A DNA stretch of 64,000 bases, taken from assembly GCF_003628555.1 (NCBI RefSeq), contig NZ_CP021731.1:2976001-3040000 (forward strand), in the 5' to 3' direction. The position numbers were made by a program, and so were the translations under genes. The notes beneath the pieces are model-generated. The model made no database searches. It worked only from the letters and a program-made list of their open reading frames with translations, and was not told where the DNA came from. This stretch comes from Azoarcus sp. DN11. GTDB taxonomy: Bacteria > Pseudomonadota > Gammaproteobacteria > Burkholderiales > Rhodocyclaceae. This document shows positions 34,934 to 43,318 of the stretch, piece by piece (the stretch's first letter is position 1; every line of letters starts with the position of its first letter).

Positions 34934-35985
34934 GCTGCAGTCTCCTCGAATCCGGCGAGCACGCCGGCGGTAACCAATGGCCACAATGCCTGGGAGCCGG
35001 CGCCGCACAGCGCGCGACCGAGTTGCTGCGACCAGTCGGTGAGCGAGCCGAACTCGCTGCGCCACGACCACAGCCTGCGGGTCGTCAGGTGCAGGGCGTG
35101 TTCGTGGGTGAAGCCGATCGCGCCATGCACGGCGTGGGCGACACCGGCCCCGATCCCCGCGGCCTCGGAGGCGCAGATCTTGGCCGCCATCACCGGCAGG
35201 CGTGCGAGCCGATCGTCCGACTCGGCGAAGGCCGCTTCGGCGGACATCACGGAGGCCGCCGCATGTTCGGCGAGGACTGCAATCTGGTGCTGGATCGCCT
35301 GGAAACTGCCGATCGGCTTGCCGAACTGCACGCGCTCACCGGCATACGTGGTGGCCATCGCCAACACGGTTTCGAGCGCTCCCGCGATCTGCGCGGCACG
35401 CATCATTGCGCCGCCAAGCTTGAGCACGTCGGCCGACAGTGCCGTCGGCAAAGCCGCGCTTGCGAGCGGCACCACCGCTTCGAATTTGAGCGTGTCGCGC
35501 GGTTCGGCAGCCGTATTCACGGTACGGACCACGGTCGCCGCCTCGGTCGGCAGGAGCACCACCGCGGGCGCCGCGCCCGCTGTGACGGCCACCACGTGGC
35601 GGACGTGGCGCCCCCACGGCACATCGACAGCGGCCCCGGTGACACGGCCGTTTTCAAGGCGCAGTGTGCCACGCGCGGCAACACTCAGTGTTCCCGACAC
35701 GGCGGCCAGTCCACTCGCACCCAGCAACCAGTTGGCGAGCATCGCTTCGGGCAGCGGCAGCGGGAGATTGAAGCGGCCGGCCAGACGCAGCACACCGCAC
35801 ACATCCGCCCACGCGGCCCCGGCACCGCCGAGCGACTCCGGCACCAGCGCCAGCGTGAAACCGGACGCTTCGACCGCCGTCCACAGCTCCGTCGGCCATT
35901 CGCCGCCCTCGCAAGCCAACACTGCATCGGCGGTGACGAGGTCCGAGAACAGGCGCTCGACAGAGGAATCGAATAGGTCTCTCAT
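34930..35985 (-). CDS. Acyl-CoA dehydrogenase-like subunit, probable non-catalytic partner
   Basis: 351 aa. It has the C-domain of acyl-CoA dehydrogenases (ERVQFGKPIGSFQAIQHQIA, VAHAVHGAIGFTHEHALHL) but a short, poorly conserved N-terminus. The ending (RRLWSWRSEFGSL) lacks the GGT(S/R)E pattern where the catalytic Glu usually sits. Such chains form alpha2-beta2 enzymes with a normal partner in actinobacterial sterol side-chain breakdown. The partner is probably the gene at 35988-37133, two bases away. Start ATG at 35985. Confidence 0.85.
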   Translation of the reverse strand: MRDLFDSSVERLFSDLVTADAVLACEGGEWPTELWTAVEASGFTLALVPESLGGAGAAWADVCGVLRLAGRFNLPLPLPEAMLANWLLGASGLAAVSGTLSVAARGTLRLENGRVTGAAVDVPWGRHVRHVVAVTAGAAPAVVLLPTEAATVVRTVNTAAEPRDTLKFEAVVPLASAALPTALSADVLKLGGAMMRAAQIAGALETVLAMATTYAGERVQFGKPIGSFQAIQHQIAVLAEHAAASVMSAEAAFAESDDRLARLPVMAAKICASEAAGIGAGVAHAVHGAIGFTHEHALHLTTRRLWSWRSEFGSLTDWSQQLGRALCGAGSQALWPLVTAGVLAGFEETAA

Positions 35986-35987
35986 GA

Positions 35988-37133
35988 TCAACGCAGCCCC
36001 AATCCGCGCGCGATGATGCCGCGGAGAATCTCCCGCGTGCCGCCGCGCAGTGAAAACGATGGCGCCATCTGGGTCAGATAGGCCAGCACCTGGGCGTGGT
36101 CGCTGCCGCCCTGAACGGTTGGCGGAAGCTCGCACAACAGCTGCGCGACTTCCGGAATCTCTTGCTCGAAAACCGCACCGAGATCCTTTACGACCGAGGC
36201 CTCCCACGCCGGGTTGTTGCCCGCCGCAAGTTGGGCCGTCACCGCCAACGACATGTTGCGCAGCGTCACCAGTCGCGCGGCGAAGCGGCCGATCTCCTTG
36301 GACTGCAGGGCATCCGGACTACGGCCCACCGCGTCGATGAGCGTGTGGAGCAACGCGATCGAGCTGAGGAAGCGCTCGGGACCGCTGCGCTCGAAGGCGA
36401 GTTCGGCGGTGACCTGCCCCCAGCCCTGCCCTTCGGTACCGATGAGGGCGTCGGCATCGAGTACGAGTTCGTCGAAGAAGACCTCGTTGAAATGCTCGGC
36501 GCCCGTCAGGTCCTTGATCGGCCGGATGGTGATACCTGGCAGACTGAGGTCGATGATGAACTGCGAGAGTCCTTCCTGGCGCTTGCTGTTCTCGCCGGTG
36601 CGTACCAGCGCGATCATGTAGTGCGAGCGGTGGGCGTTGGTGGTCCACACCTTCTGCCCATTCACCACCCACTTGTCCCCTTCACGGCGTGCGCGCGTCT
36701 TGATCGAAGCGAGGTCGGAGCCCGAATTGGGCTCGCTCATGCCGATGCAGAAAAACTGTTCGCCGCGGCAGATTGCCGGCAGGTGGCGTTCTTTCTGCGC
36801 ATCGGTGCCGTAGTGCAGGATCTGCGGGCCGCTCTGGCGATCGGCGAACCAGTGCGCAGACACCGGCGCGCCGGCGGCGAGCAGCTCCTCGATCACGACG
36901 TAGCGCGCGAAGGGACTCGCCTCGCCGCCACCATGGCGCTTGGGCAGGGCCATGCCGACCCAGCCCTTCGCTCCCAGGCGACGGCTGAATTCGGCGTCGA
37001 ATCCCATCCAGGAATCCGCCCGGCGGACCGCCGGGTAGTCCTTCAGGGCTTCGGCGAGGAAGGCGCGCACTTCCACACGAAGTGCTTCGGCCTCCGGCGG
37101 AATGCGACTGTACTTGAACTGGTCTATGGACAT
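35988..37133 (-). CDS. Acyl-CoA dehydrogenase, probable catalytic partner
   Basis: 381 aa. FAD/substrate segments CIGMSEPNSGSDLASIKT and WVVNGQKVWTTNAH are clear, and the C-terminus reads LRGGTREILRGIIARGLG, whose Glu fits the catalytic base. It is first in a tight set (2-base gap, then 4-base overlap) with a degenerate dehydrogenase chain and an enoyl-CoA hydratase, suggesting a heteromeric enzyme acting on a bulky acyl-CoA. That substrate idea rests on analogy with ChsE/FadE-type pairs. Confidence 0.92.
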   Translation of the reverse strand: MSIDQFKYSRIPPEAEALRVEVRAFLAEALKDYPAVRRADSWMGFDAEFSRRLGAKGWVGMALPKRHGGGEASPFARYVVIEELLAAGAPVSAHWFADRQSGPQILHYGTDAQKERHLPAICRGEQFFCIGMSEPNSGSDLASIKTRARREGDKWVVNGQKVWTTNAHRSHYMIALVRTGENSKRQEGLSQFIIDLSLPGITIRPIKDLTGAEHFNEVFFDELVLDADALIGTEGQGWGQVTAELAFERSGPERFLSSIALLHTLIDAVGRSPDALQSKEIGRFAARLVTLRNMSLAVTAQLAAGNNPAWEASVVKDLGAVFEQEIPEVAQLLCELPPTVQGGSDHAQVLAYLTQMAPSFSLRGGTREILRGIIARGLGLR

Positions 37134-37266
37134 GGCGCGTTCGATAGTGGGCCGTCGGCTTGAGCAACGGCGTGGATGACCCGGGTCGCGTCGCCCGCGA
37201 ACGGCACGGACGACCGTCGGCCGGCGGACACGCCCCGCGTGCCCGCCAACCGCACTGCAACCGGAC

Positions 37267-38574
37267 TCAGAGCGCGGTCTGCGCGTCTGCCGAGGCGAAC
37301 ATCTTGTTGATGTCGCCCGACGTCACCGGTTTGCTGGGATCGCGTTGCGGAGCTGCGCCGCCGAGGCCCAGCGCCGGCTCGATGCTGACATGCGTCGCCT
37401 GCGCGCGCAGCGCACCGACGGTGCAGTTCTCGCGCCCCAGGATGGCGAACGGGTCGTAAGAGAATTCGCGCATCGCGTTGAGGTGGCTGATCTTGTTGAT
37501 GATCTCGTCGGGCAGGTTCTTCGCCTGCTGCCAGAACACGTCCGCGGAGTTCGGCCAGGTGCAGTCCGAGTGCGGGTAGTCGCACTCCCACGTGACCATA
37601 TCGACGTTGATCGAATCGAGGTTCCTGAGCCCGAACGCATCCTCGATGAAGCAGGTGATGAAGTGCTCGTTGAAGATGTCGCTGGGCTTCTTGCCGCCGA
37701 AGTTCGAGTTCGTCCAGGCGTGGTGGTGGTTGTGCGTGAAGTCGGCGCGCTCCAGCAGATACGGGATCCAGCCGATGCCGCCTTCCGACAGGGCCATGCG
37801 CAGCTTGGGGTACTTCTTCCACATCGGTGCCCAGATCCAGTCCGCCGCCGAGTTGGAGATCGAGATCGGCATGGAAGTGATCCACGCGTCGATCGGCGAT
37901 TCATCCGAGGCGTGAGCCGCCTTCACGCCGGTGCCGATGTGGCAGCAGATCACGACATTGTTCTCTTCGCACGCCTTCCACAGGGGATCCCAGTGCGGGT
38001 TGTGGATCGACGGGTAGCCATGCACGGTCGGGTTGTCGGACAGCGTGATGGCATGCACACCCTGATCGGCCATGCGCTTCACCTCGGCCGCGGCCGCCTG
38101 CATGTCCCACCATGGCACCATCATCAAGGGGATGAAGCGCCCCGGGGCGGCGTTGCACCAGTCATGCAGGTGCCAGTCGTTGTAGGCCTGGATGGCTGCA
38201 AGGCTGACGTTCTTGTCCGGCATGACCTGGAAGCGCTGGCCGGCGAAACCGGGGAAGGTCGGGAAACACAGCGAGCCGAGCACGCCGTTCGCATTCATGT
38301 CGTCGACCCGCGCCTGGATGTCCCAGGTACCACGGCGCATCTGTTCGTAGGAGAGCGGCTCCATGCCGTACTCCTCCTTCGGACGCCCGACCACCGAGTT
38401 CAGCCCCATGTAGCCCGTTGCCTGCTCCTCGAACACCCAGATGTCGCGGCCGTTGCGGTTCTCAACGCGCGGTTGGCGGCCCTTGTACTTGGCGGGCATG
38501 TGGCGGTCGAAGGCGCCACGCGGTTCGATCGCATGGTCATCGACGCTGACAAGGATGAGATCTTCGAGCTTCAT
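37267..38574 (-). CDS. Amidohydrolase-2 family metal-dependent hydrolase
   Basis: 435 aa. The N-terminus LILVSVDDHAIEP carries a Dx(H)-type metal motif, and other likely ligands are in VICCHIGTG, DFTHNHHHAW and WECDYPHSDCTWP. The family includes ACMSD-type decarboxylases and C-C or C-N hydrolases and is common in degradation clusters next to P450 and CoA genes. It could hydrolyse or decarboxylate a ring-cleavage product. The promoter region upstream carries T-rich motif B. Transcribed alone or with the P450 gene 162 bases upstream. Confidence 0.85.
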   Translation of the reverse strand: MKLEDLILVSVDDHAIEPRGAFDRHMPAKYKGRQPRVENRNGRDIWVFEEQATGYMGLNSVVGRPKEEYGMEPLSYEQMRRGTWDIQARVDDMNANGVLGSLCFPTFPGFAGQRFQVMPDKNVSLAAIQAYNDWHLHDWCNAAPGRFIPLMMVPWWDMQAAAAEVKRMADQGVHAITLSDNPTVHGYPSIHNPHWDPLWKACEENNVVICCHIGTGVKAAHASDESPIDAWITSMPISISNSAADWIWAPMWKKYPKLRMALSEGGIGWIPYLLERADFTHNHHHAWTNSNFGGKKPSDIFNEHFITCFIEDAFGLRNLDSINVDMVTWECDYPHSDCTWPNSADVFWQQAKNLPDEIINKISHLNAMREFSYDPFAILGRENCTVGALRAQATHVSIEPALGLGGAAPQRDPSKPVTSGDINKMFASADAQTAL

Positions 38575-38644
38575 GTGTGTGTCCCCTGTTGGAGTGGCGT
38601 CCGCGGTGGGCGCGAACCGGTTATGAGCCTCTATCTTAGAGCAA

Positions 38645-38699
38645 GAATTTCGTTTTGTTAAACACTTTTTTGTTTTGTGTTCATGTTTAACGAAATTTC
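38645..38699. promoter_or_regulatory. Nested inverted repeats upstream of the amidohydrolase (site B)
   Basis: Inner dyad ACAC (38662-38665)-N11-GTGT (38677-38680) is perfect and is the best of the shared motif set. An outer near-perfect repeat, GAATTTCGTT (38645-38654) with AACGAAATTTC (38689-38699), frames it. Very AT-rich compared with its surroundings and 70-125 bases from the amidohydrolase ATG. Confidence 0.55.
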
Positions 38700-38736
38700 C
38701 AGTTCGGCCACTGGCTCAGCCGGTCCGCGCGCCACC

Positions 38737-40011
38737 TCAATCCCAGATGACCGGGACGGAGTGAGGGCCACGAAGCTGTGCGCCCGTAATCCGCGGCTTC
38801 GGCTGATCCGGGTCGAGGCGGATGTTGGGGAACAGGTCGAGAATGGCGTTCAGCGCCACCTGGAGCTCGGTCTTGGCGATGAACTGTCCGATGCACATGT
38901 GAGGGCCGAAGCCGAAGCCGAATGAAGGCTTGAGCTTGCGATCGATGTCGAACTCTTCGCTGTTCTCGAACGCTTCCTCGTCGCGGTTGGCGGAGGAAAC
39001 GATGCACTGGACCATGGCACCCCTCGGGATCCGGACGCCGCCGAGTTCGAGGTCCTGTGCCGCCTGACGCACCTTGAAGGTCGCCACGGGCTCGAACCGA
39101 ATCGCCTCGTCAATGGCCTTGCCGACCAGACTGCGATCCTTGCGGACCCTGTCGAGCACGTCCGGACGCTCGAGCAGCAACACCATCAGCGAGCCGAAGG
39201 TTCGCGTCGTGGTCTCACCGGCGGCCGGGAGCAGCGAACGCACGAAGGTCGTGATCTCGTGGTCATCGAGCTTGCGCCCTTCGTATTCGGCACGGATCAG
39301 GCGGCTGATGAGGTCGTTTCCTTCGGCGCCGCGTTGGCGCACGGCGACGACGGCTTCCTTCACCGCGTCGTAGAGCGCCTGAGCGGCTTCCATTGCAGCC
39401 TTGCGCGCAATCGCGGCCTTTTCGGCGTCCACCTGCGGGCCGGCAAGGATCGCCAGCGCCCACGCCGCGTACTGTTCGACCTTCTCGGGTTCGTCGTCGG
39501 GAAAGCCGATCAGCGCGTAGATCAGTCGAATCGGGAAGTGGAGGCCGAAGTCCATCAGATCTGCCTTCTTCTTCGGCACCAGCGGCAACAGGTACTCGTT
39601 GCGCACGATCGGATCCATCTTGCTGTCGCGCCACGTGTTGACCACGTCGGGCATGAAGATGGGCTGCAGCAGGCCGCGTGCCTTCTTGTGCGCCTCGCCG
39701 TCCATGCCGGTAAGGATCAGGCCGTCGAAGAAGGCTCCCAGCCCTTCGGCGATGAAGCCGCTGGTGTAGTTTGCGGCATCGCGCAGGACGGTCATCACGT
39801 CCTTGTATTTGAACACCGTGTAGGTCGGGCGGTTCGGATCCAGCCCTGCGATGTTCGGCACCCCGAGCTTGCCCATGAAGTTCTCGGCAATGATCGGCGA
39901 GTTCTTCCGCATCTCGCGGTAGATCGCATGCAGATCGACATCCTCACCGCGGTAGTTGTCGGCCACTCCGGCGAACGCGCTCTCCAGCGTAACGTCCTTG
40001 ACACTGCTCAT
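38737..40011 (-). CDS. Cytochrome P450 (1)
   Basis: 424 aa, soluble bacterial P450. The I-helix motif AAGETTTR, the ExxR pair in EAIRFEP and the heme-thiolate loop FGFGPHMCIG (Cys near residue 372) are all present. It would hydroxylate a hydrophobic substrate with O2 and electrons from a ferredoxin such as the one at 723. The ATG at 40011 has GGAGGAAG upstream. It is a close paralogue of the P450 at 49920-51194: same length and long shared stretches such as FIAEGLGAFFDGLI and RSLLPAAGETTTRTF. Confidence 0.95.
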   Translation of the reverse strand: MSSVKDVTLESAFAGVADNYRGEDVDLHAIYREMRKNSPIIAENFMGKLGVPNIAGLDPNRPTYTVFKYKDVMTVLRDAANYTSGFIAEGLGAFFDGLILTGMDGEAHKKARGLLQPIFMPDVVNTWRDSKMDPIVRNEYLLPLVPKKKADLMDFGLHFPIRLIYALIGFPDDEPEKVEQYAAWALAILAGPQVDAEKAAIARKAAMEAAQALYDAVKEAVVAVRQRGAEGNDLISRLIRAEYEGRKLDDHEITTFVRSLLPAAGETTTRTFGSLMVLLLERPDVLDRVRKDRSLVGKAIDEAIRFEPVATFKVRQAAQDLELGGVRIPRGAMVQCIVSSANRDEEAFENSEEFDIDRKLKPSFGFGFGPHMCIGQFIAKTELQVALNAILDLFPNIRLDPDQPKPRITGAQLRGPHSVPVIWD

Positions 40012-40124
40012 TTCATCTTCCTCCGTTGGCGCACCGCCCGGTTGTGATGGAACACGCTGTGCCGGCCATGTGCAATGGCCTCGACACGGTGCCTTCACGC
40101 CGGATAAGGCGGCGCTGTTTATGA

Positions 40125-40143
40125 ACACTTTTGCGCATAGTGC
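40125..40143. promoter_or_regulatory. Dyad upstream of P450 (1) (site F)
   Basis: ACAC (40125-40128)-N11-GTGC (40140-40143), within GAACACTTTTGCGC. It lies 115-130 bases upstream of the P450 start. A distant GTGTTC copy at about 40168 pairs with the left arm GAACAC as a second, wider repeat. Confidence 0.4.
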
Positions 40144-40275
40144 TCCCTTTAATGCGTACTGCCAAGTGTTCAAGGAGGGACCGGACAGGCCGGAAGACAC
40201 CTGCCCTGCCTGGGCGGGAATGCTGACGTGCCGCGCGTTAGTGCAGCCGACAGTGCAACGGGTCCCGCTCCTGCA

Positions 40276-41046
40276 TCACGGAATCATGAGTCCACCGTCG
40301 ACGGCCAGCGTCTGGCCGGTGATGAAGCGGGCCCCGTCGCTCATCATGAACACCACGAAAGGCGTCATGTCGCGATCGGGGTCGCCGAGCTTGCCGCCGA
40401 GCGGGATCAACCCGGCCATCATCGCGTCGTGCGCCCGCAGGGCATCCGCGTCCATTCGTGCGCGGTGGGCGTCGTACATGGGCGTCCACATGCCCGGCGC
40501 AGCGGCATTCACGCTGATGCCGTGTCGCCCCCACTCCTTCGCCACCGTTCGGGTCCAGCCGAGGACCGCCGCCTTGGCCGCCGAATAGTGGGCACATCCG
40601 GGCAGCCCCATGACCCCAGCCGCGGAGCCGAAGTTGAGGATGCGACCGCCCTTCTCCCGCAGATGCGGAAAGACGGCCTGGTTAGTGTTCAGGGTGCCGC
40701 GCGCATTGACGTCGAATATGAGGTCCCAGTCGGCGTCGACGATCGCTTCGGCCGGCGCCGCGCGCTCGACCCCAGCGATGTTCACCAGTCCGTCGAGGCC
40801 ACCCAGCCAGGCGACGGCCTGCGCGACGACCCTATCGACTTCGGCACGCTCGCGAATGTCGCAGTGGAAATACCTCGCCTCGCCCGAGGCTCCCACATTG
40901 GCGCGCGCCACTTCCGCGCTGCCAGCCTCGTCATTCACATCCAGCGCCGCCAGCCGCGCACCGGCCGCCACCAGTCCGCGCAGTGCACTCGCACCGATGC
41001 CCCCTGCGGTGCCGGTCACGATGAGGCGTTTTCCGCTCAGCTGCAT
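40276..41046 (-). CDS. Short-chain dehydrogenase/reductase
   Basis: 256 aa. Nucleotide loop TGTAGGIG, NIAG, and a normal Ser/Tyr/Lys set (NFGSAAG, HYSAAK). The N-terminal GKRLIVTG and the DV acid at the end of the second strand (LAALDVND) favour NAD(H). Substrate unknown, likely a hydroxylated pathway intermediate. AGGAGGAGA precedes the ATG, which lies inside the last codons of the MFS gene; it is the last gene of the seven-gene operon starting at 48111. Confidence 0.92.
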   Translation of the reverse strand: MQLSGKRLIVTGTAGGIGASALRGLVAAGARLAALDVNDEAGSAEVARANVGASGEARYFHCDIRERAEVDRVVAQAVAWLGGLDGLVNIAGVERAAPAEAIVDADWDLIFDVNARGTLNTNQAVFPHLREKGGRILNFGSAAGVMGLPGCAHYSAAKAAVLGWTRTVAKEWGRHGISVNAAAPGMWTPMYDAHRARMDADALRAHDAMMAGLIPLGGKLGDPDRDMTPFVVFMMSDGARFITGQTLAVDGGLMIP

Positions 41047-42266
41047 GTCCTCTCCTCCTGTTGTGGATGTTCCTCGCGGCGCGCGGGAGCCCCGTCGTCC
41101 GCCTCGATCCGCCGGGCCTGCAGGCCCCCGAGACCGAGCGCCGCGGCCATCACCCAGAACAGCACGGCCGCGCCGGCACTCGCCCCGATGGCGCCAAAAA
41201 GGAGGGGCATCGCGGTCATCGAGGTGTGCACCGTCATCGAGCGGAAAGCCAGCGCCTCGCCGTGCCGCTCGCGTGGCGTGACCTGATGCAGCGTCGCGAG
41301 AATCGTCGGTTGGATCGCGCCCAGCGCAAGGCCGAGGGTCGCGGCGCACAGCGCCATGGCCCATGCACTCTGGAGCAGTGGATACAGCACGAACACCAGA
41401 CACGTGATGGAAAGCGCCCCCGCAAGCAAATGGCGTCGTGGCAGGCGTTCGGCCACAAACGGGATCAGGACGCGCACCGACATCGACGCGACCGCATAGG
41501 CCGCCAGCACCGCCCCCAGCGCCGATGCGCTGAAGCCGCGTTCGACCCCGAGAATCGGCAACGCGAAGCCATGCACATCCCAACTGGCCGACACCAGCCA
41601 ATTGACGAGGAGCAGGCGCCGGAACGACGGCAGGCGGAGCAGGCCCCACGCGGACGGCTGCTTGCGGTCCAATGCGGAGACCGGCGCCCGGCTTTCATGC
41701 GGGACCGCCTGGGCGATCACCAGGGTCGCGAACGGAAGCAGCGCGAGCGCGGCGAACGCCGCCGAAAAACCGAGATGATCGATCAGCACGCCGGCCATCA
41801 TCGGCCCGAAGAGTCCCGCCACGGCCGGAGCAAGCGCGATCCAGCTGAACACGCGAAGCCGGTCCGCCTCGTCCCGCGCGAATCGGCTGGCCGTGCGCTG
41901 AATCGCGATCATGCCGAAGCCCGAGCCCGCGCCGCACAACGCAGCGGCCGCACACAGGGCAATGAGATGGGGCACCGAAGCTGCGAGCAGCGCACCCGCG
42001 AGCGACAGGCCGGCCGCAATGCGCACCGGCAGATGGTAGCCGTGCCGATCAGCAAGCCGTCCGGCCGGGATCGCGAAGATCGCGGGAAAGAGCGCGAACA
42101 TCGTCATCACGAGCCCCACGGCCCACTCGGAATGCCCCAGCCGCAGGACGCTCAGCGGCGCCGCCAGGCGAGCCCCCTGCACGCAGGCATGCAGTCCGAC
42201 CTGGCATGCGACCAGCGCCACCAGGGCGCTGCGCATGGATGCAGGGGAAACCCCGTGCCCATTCAC
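41037..42266 (-). CDS. MFS transporter
   Basis: 409 aa with about twelve hydrophobic helices. The A-loop motif FAIPAGRLADRHGYHLPVR is typical of the superfamily. Start taken as the GTG at 42266, which overlaps the preceding stop by four bases (GTGA); an ATG ten codons on is possible. Likely uptake or export of the pathway substrate or product across the inner membrane; direction cannot be read from sequence. Confidence 0.85.
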   Translation of the reverse strand: MNGHGVSPASMRSALVALVACQVGLHACVQGARLAAPLSVLRLGHSEWAVGLVMTMFALFPAIFAIPAGRLADRHGYHLPVRIAAGLSLAGALLAASVPHLIALCAAAALCGAGSGFGMIAIQRTASRFARDEADRLRVFSWIALAPAVAGLFGPMMAGVLIDHLGFSAAFAALALLPFATLVIAQAVPHESRAPVSALDRKQPSAWGLLRLPSFRRLLLVNWLVSASWDVHGFALPILGVERGFSASALGAVLAAYAVASMSVRVLIPFVAERLPRRHLLAGALSITCLVFVLYPLLQSAWAMALCAATLGLALGAIQPTILATLHQVTPRERHGEALAFRSMTVHTSMTAMPLLFGAIGASAGAAVLFWVMAAALGLGGLQARRIEADDGAPARREEHPQQEERTCS

Positions 42267-43318
42267 GCCCGCACCTCGATCCCCGCGATCGCCGCTTCGA
42301 GCAGGCGCACCGCGGACGCATGATGCTGCGCGCCGGTTTCCGCCGGAGCCTTGCCTGCGCAGGATCGCGCATGGCTGGCCTCGAGCATGATGCCGAGCTT
42401 GAAGCGTGCCATCGCGACGTACCAATTGATCGCCGACAGATCGCGCCCGCTGCCATGGCGATAGTGTTCGACGAGTTCGGCGGTCGAGGGAAGACCGTCG
42501 GCGGGCGCGATGCGGATGGTGCCGGCGCCCCGCCCGTCGCGGTCGGGCCAGGTCGCGACGAGCCAGCCGAGATCAAGCAGCGGATCCCCCAGCGTCGCTA
42601 GCTCCCAGTCGATGATCGCTGCAAGCGCGGGCCGGTCATGCCGGAACATCACGTTACCAAAGTGATAATCGCCGTGCATCAACCCCGGAACGTTGGCCGC
42701 TGGCACGTGCGCTTCGAGCCAGTCGGCCACCTCGCGCACGCCAGGCAGCGCCTGCGGCCCCGGCCAACCGGGCTGCTCCGCGCAGCGCTCGAGATGCGTG
42801 AGCCAGCGCGGCACTTGCCGCTCAAGAAACCCTTCCGGCCGCCCGAAGTCCGCCAGTCCGACCGCGCCGGGCGCGACCTCGCCCAGGCGCAGCAAGGCAT
42901 CGACCATCGACAGCCCCATCGCATGGCGCCACGCCGGGTCGGTGACATAGGCCCCCCGGAGCGGCGTCGGCGTCGCTGTGAACCCATCCACCGGAGCCAT
43001 CAGGTAGAACGGCGCACCGAGCACCGACGCATCCGTGCAGGCAGCAATCAGGCGCGGGTGTGGTACCGCCGTGCCGGCAAGTGCTCCGAGCAGCCGCGCC
43101 TCACGGAGAAAGGTCGCGTGGATCTCGGGCTTTGCGCCCGGCGGCGGGCAGCGCAGGACATAGTCGGCGCCGTCGCGAAAAAAGCGCAGCAGGATGTTCT
43201 GCGTGCCCCCGGTGAGCGGCGTGACCGAGTCGATCGCCCCACTACCCAGCCCCTGCGCATCCATCCATTCGGCGAGTCGTCCGAGATCGACCTCCGCCGC
43301 CCACCCGTGAGCGCTCAT
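42263..43318 (-). CDS. APH-family kinase, probable 4-hydroxyacyl-CoA kinase type
   Basis: 351 aa with the aminoglycoside-phosphotransferase fold: LTGGTQNILLRF near the ATP loop, the catalytic HGDYHFGN and the metal-binding DWELATLGDP. In LvaA and in mammalian ACAD10/11 this domain phosphorylates a hydroxyacyl-CoA; here it is encoded directly after an ACAD11-like dehydrogenase with a four-base overlap (ATGA), as if the two-domain protein were split. A hydroxyacyl-CoA substrate is therefore inferred; antibiotic resistance is unlikely. Confidence 0.85.
   Translation of the reverse strand: MSAHGWAAEVDLGRLAEWMDAQGLGSGAIDSVTPLTGGTQNILLRFFRDGADYVLRCPPPGAKPEIHATFLREARLLGALAGTAVPHPRLIAACTDASVLGAPFYLMAPVDGFTATPTPLRGAYVTDPAWRHAMGLSMVDALLRLGEVAPGAVGLADFGRPEGFLERQVPRWLTHLERCAEQPGWPGPQALPGVREVADWLEAHVPAANVPGLMHGDYHFGNVMFRHDRPALAAIIDWELATLGDPLLDLGWLVATWPDRDGRGAGTIRIAPADGLPSTAELVEHYRHGSGRDLSAINWYVAMARFKLGIMLEASHARSCAGKAPAETGAQHHASAVRLLEAAIAGIEVRA

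Noticed and set aside
42263..43318. Aminoglycoside resistance kinase
   Set aside because: Fold matches, but linkage by overlap to an acyl-CoA dehydrogenase argues for a metabolic kinase.
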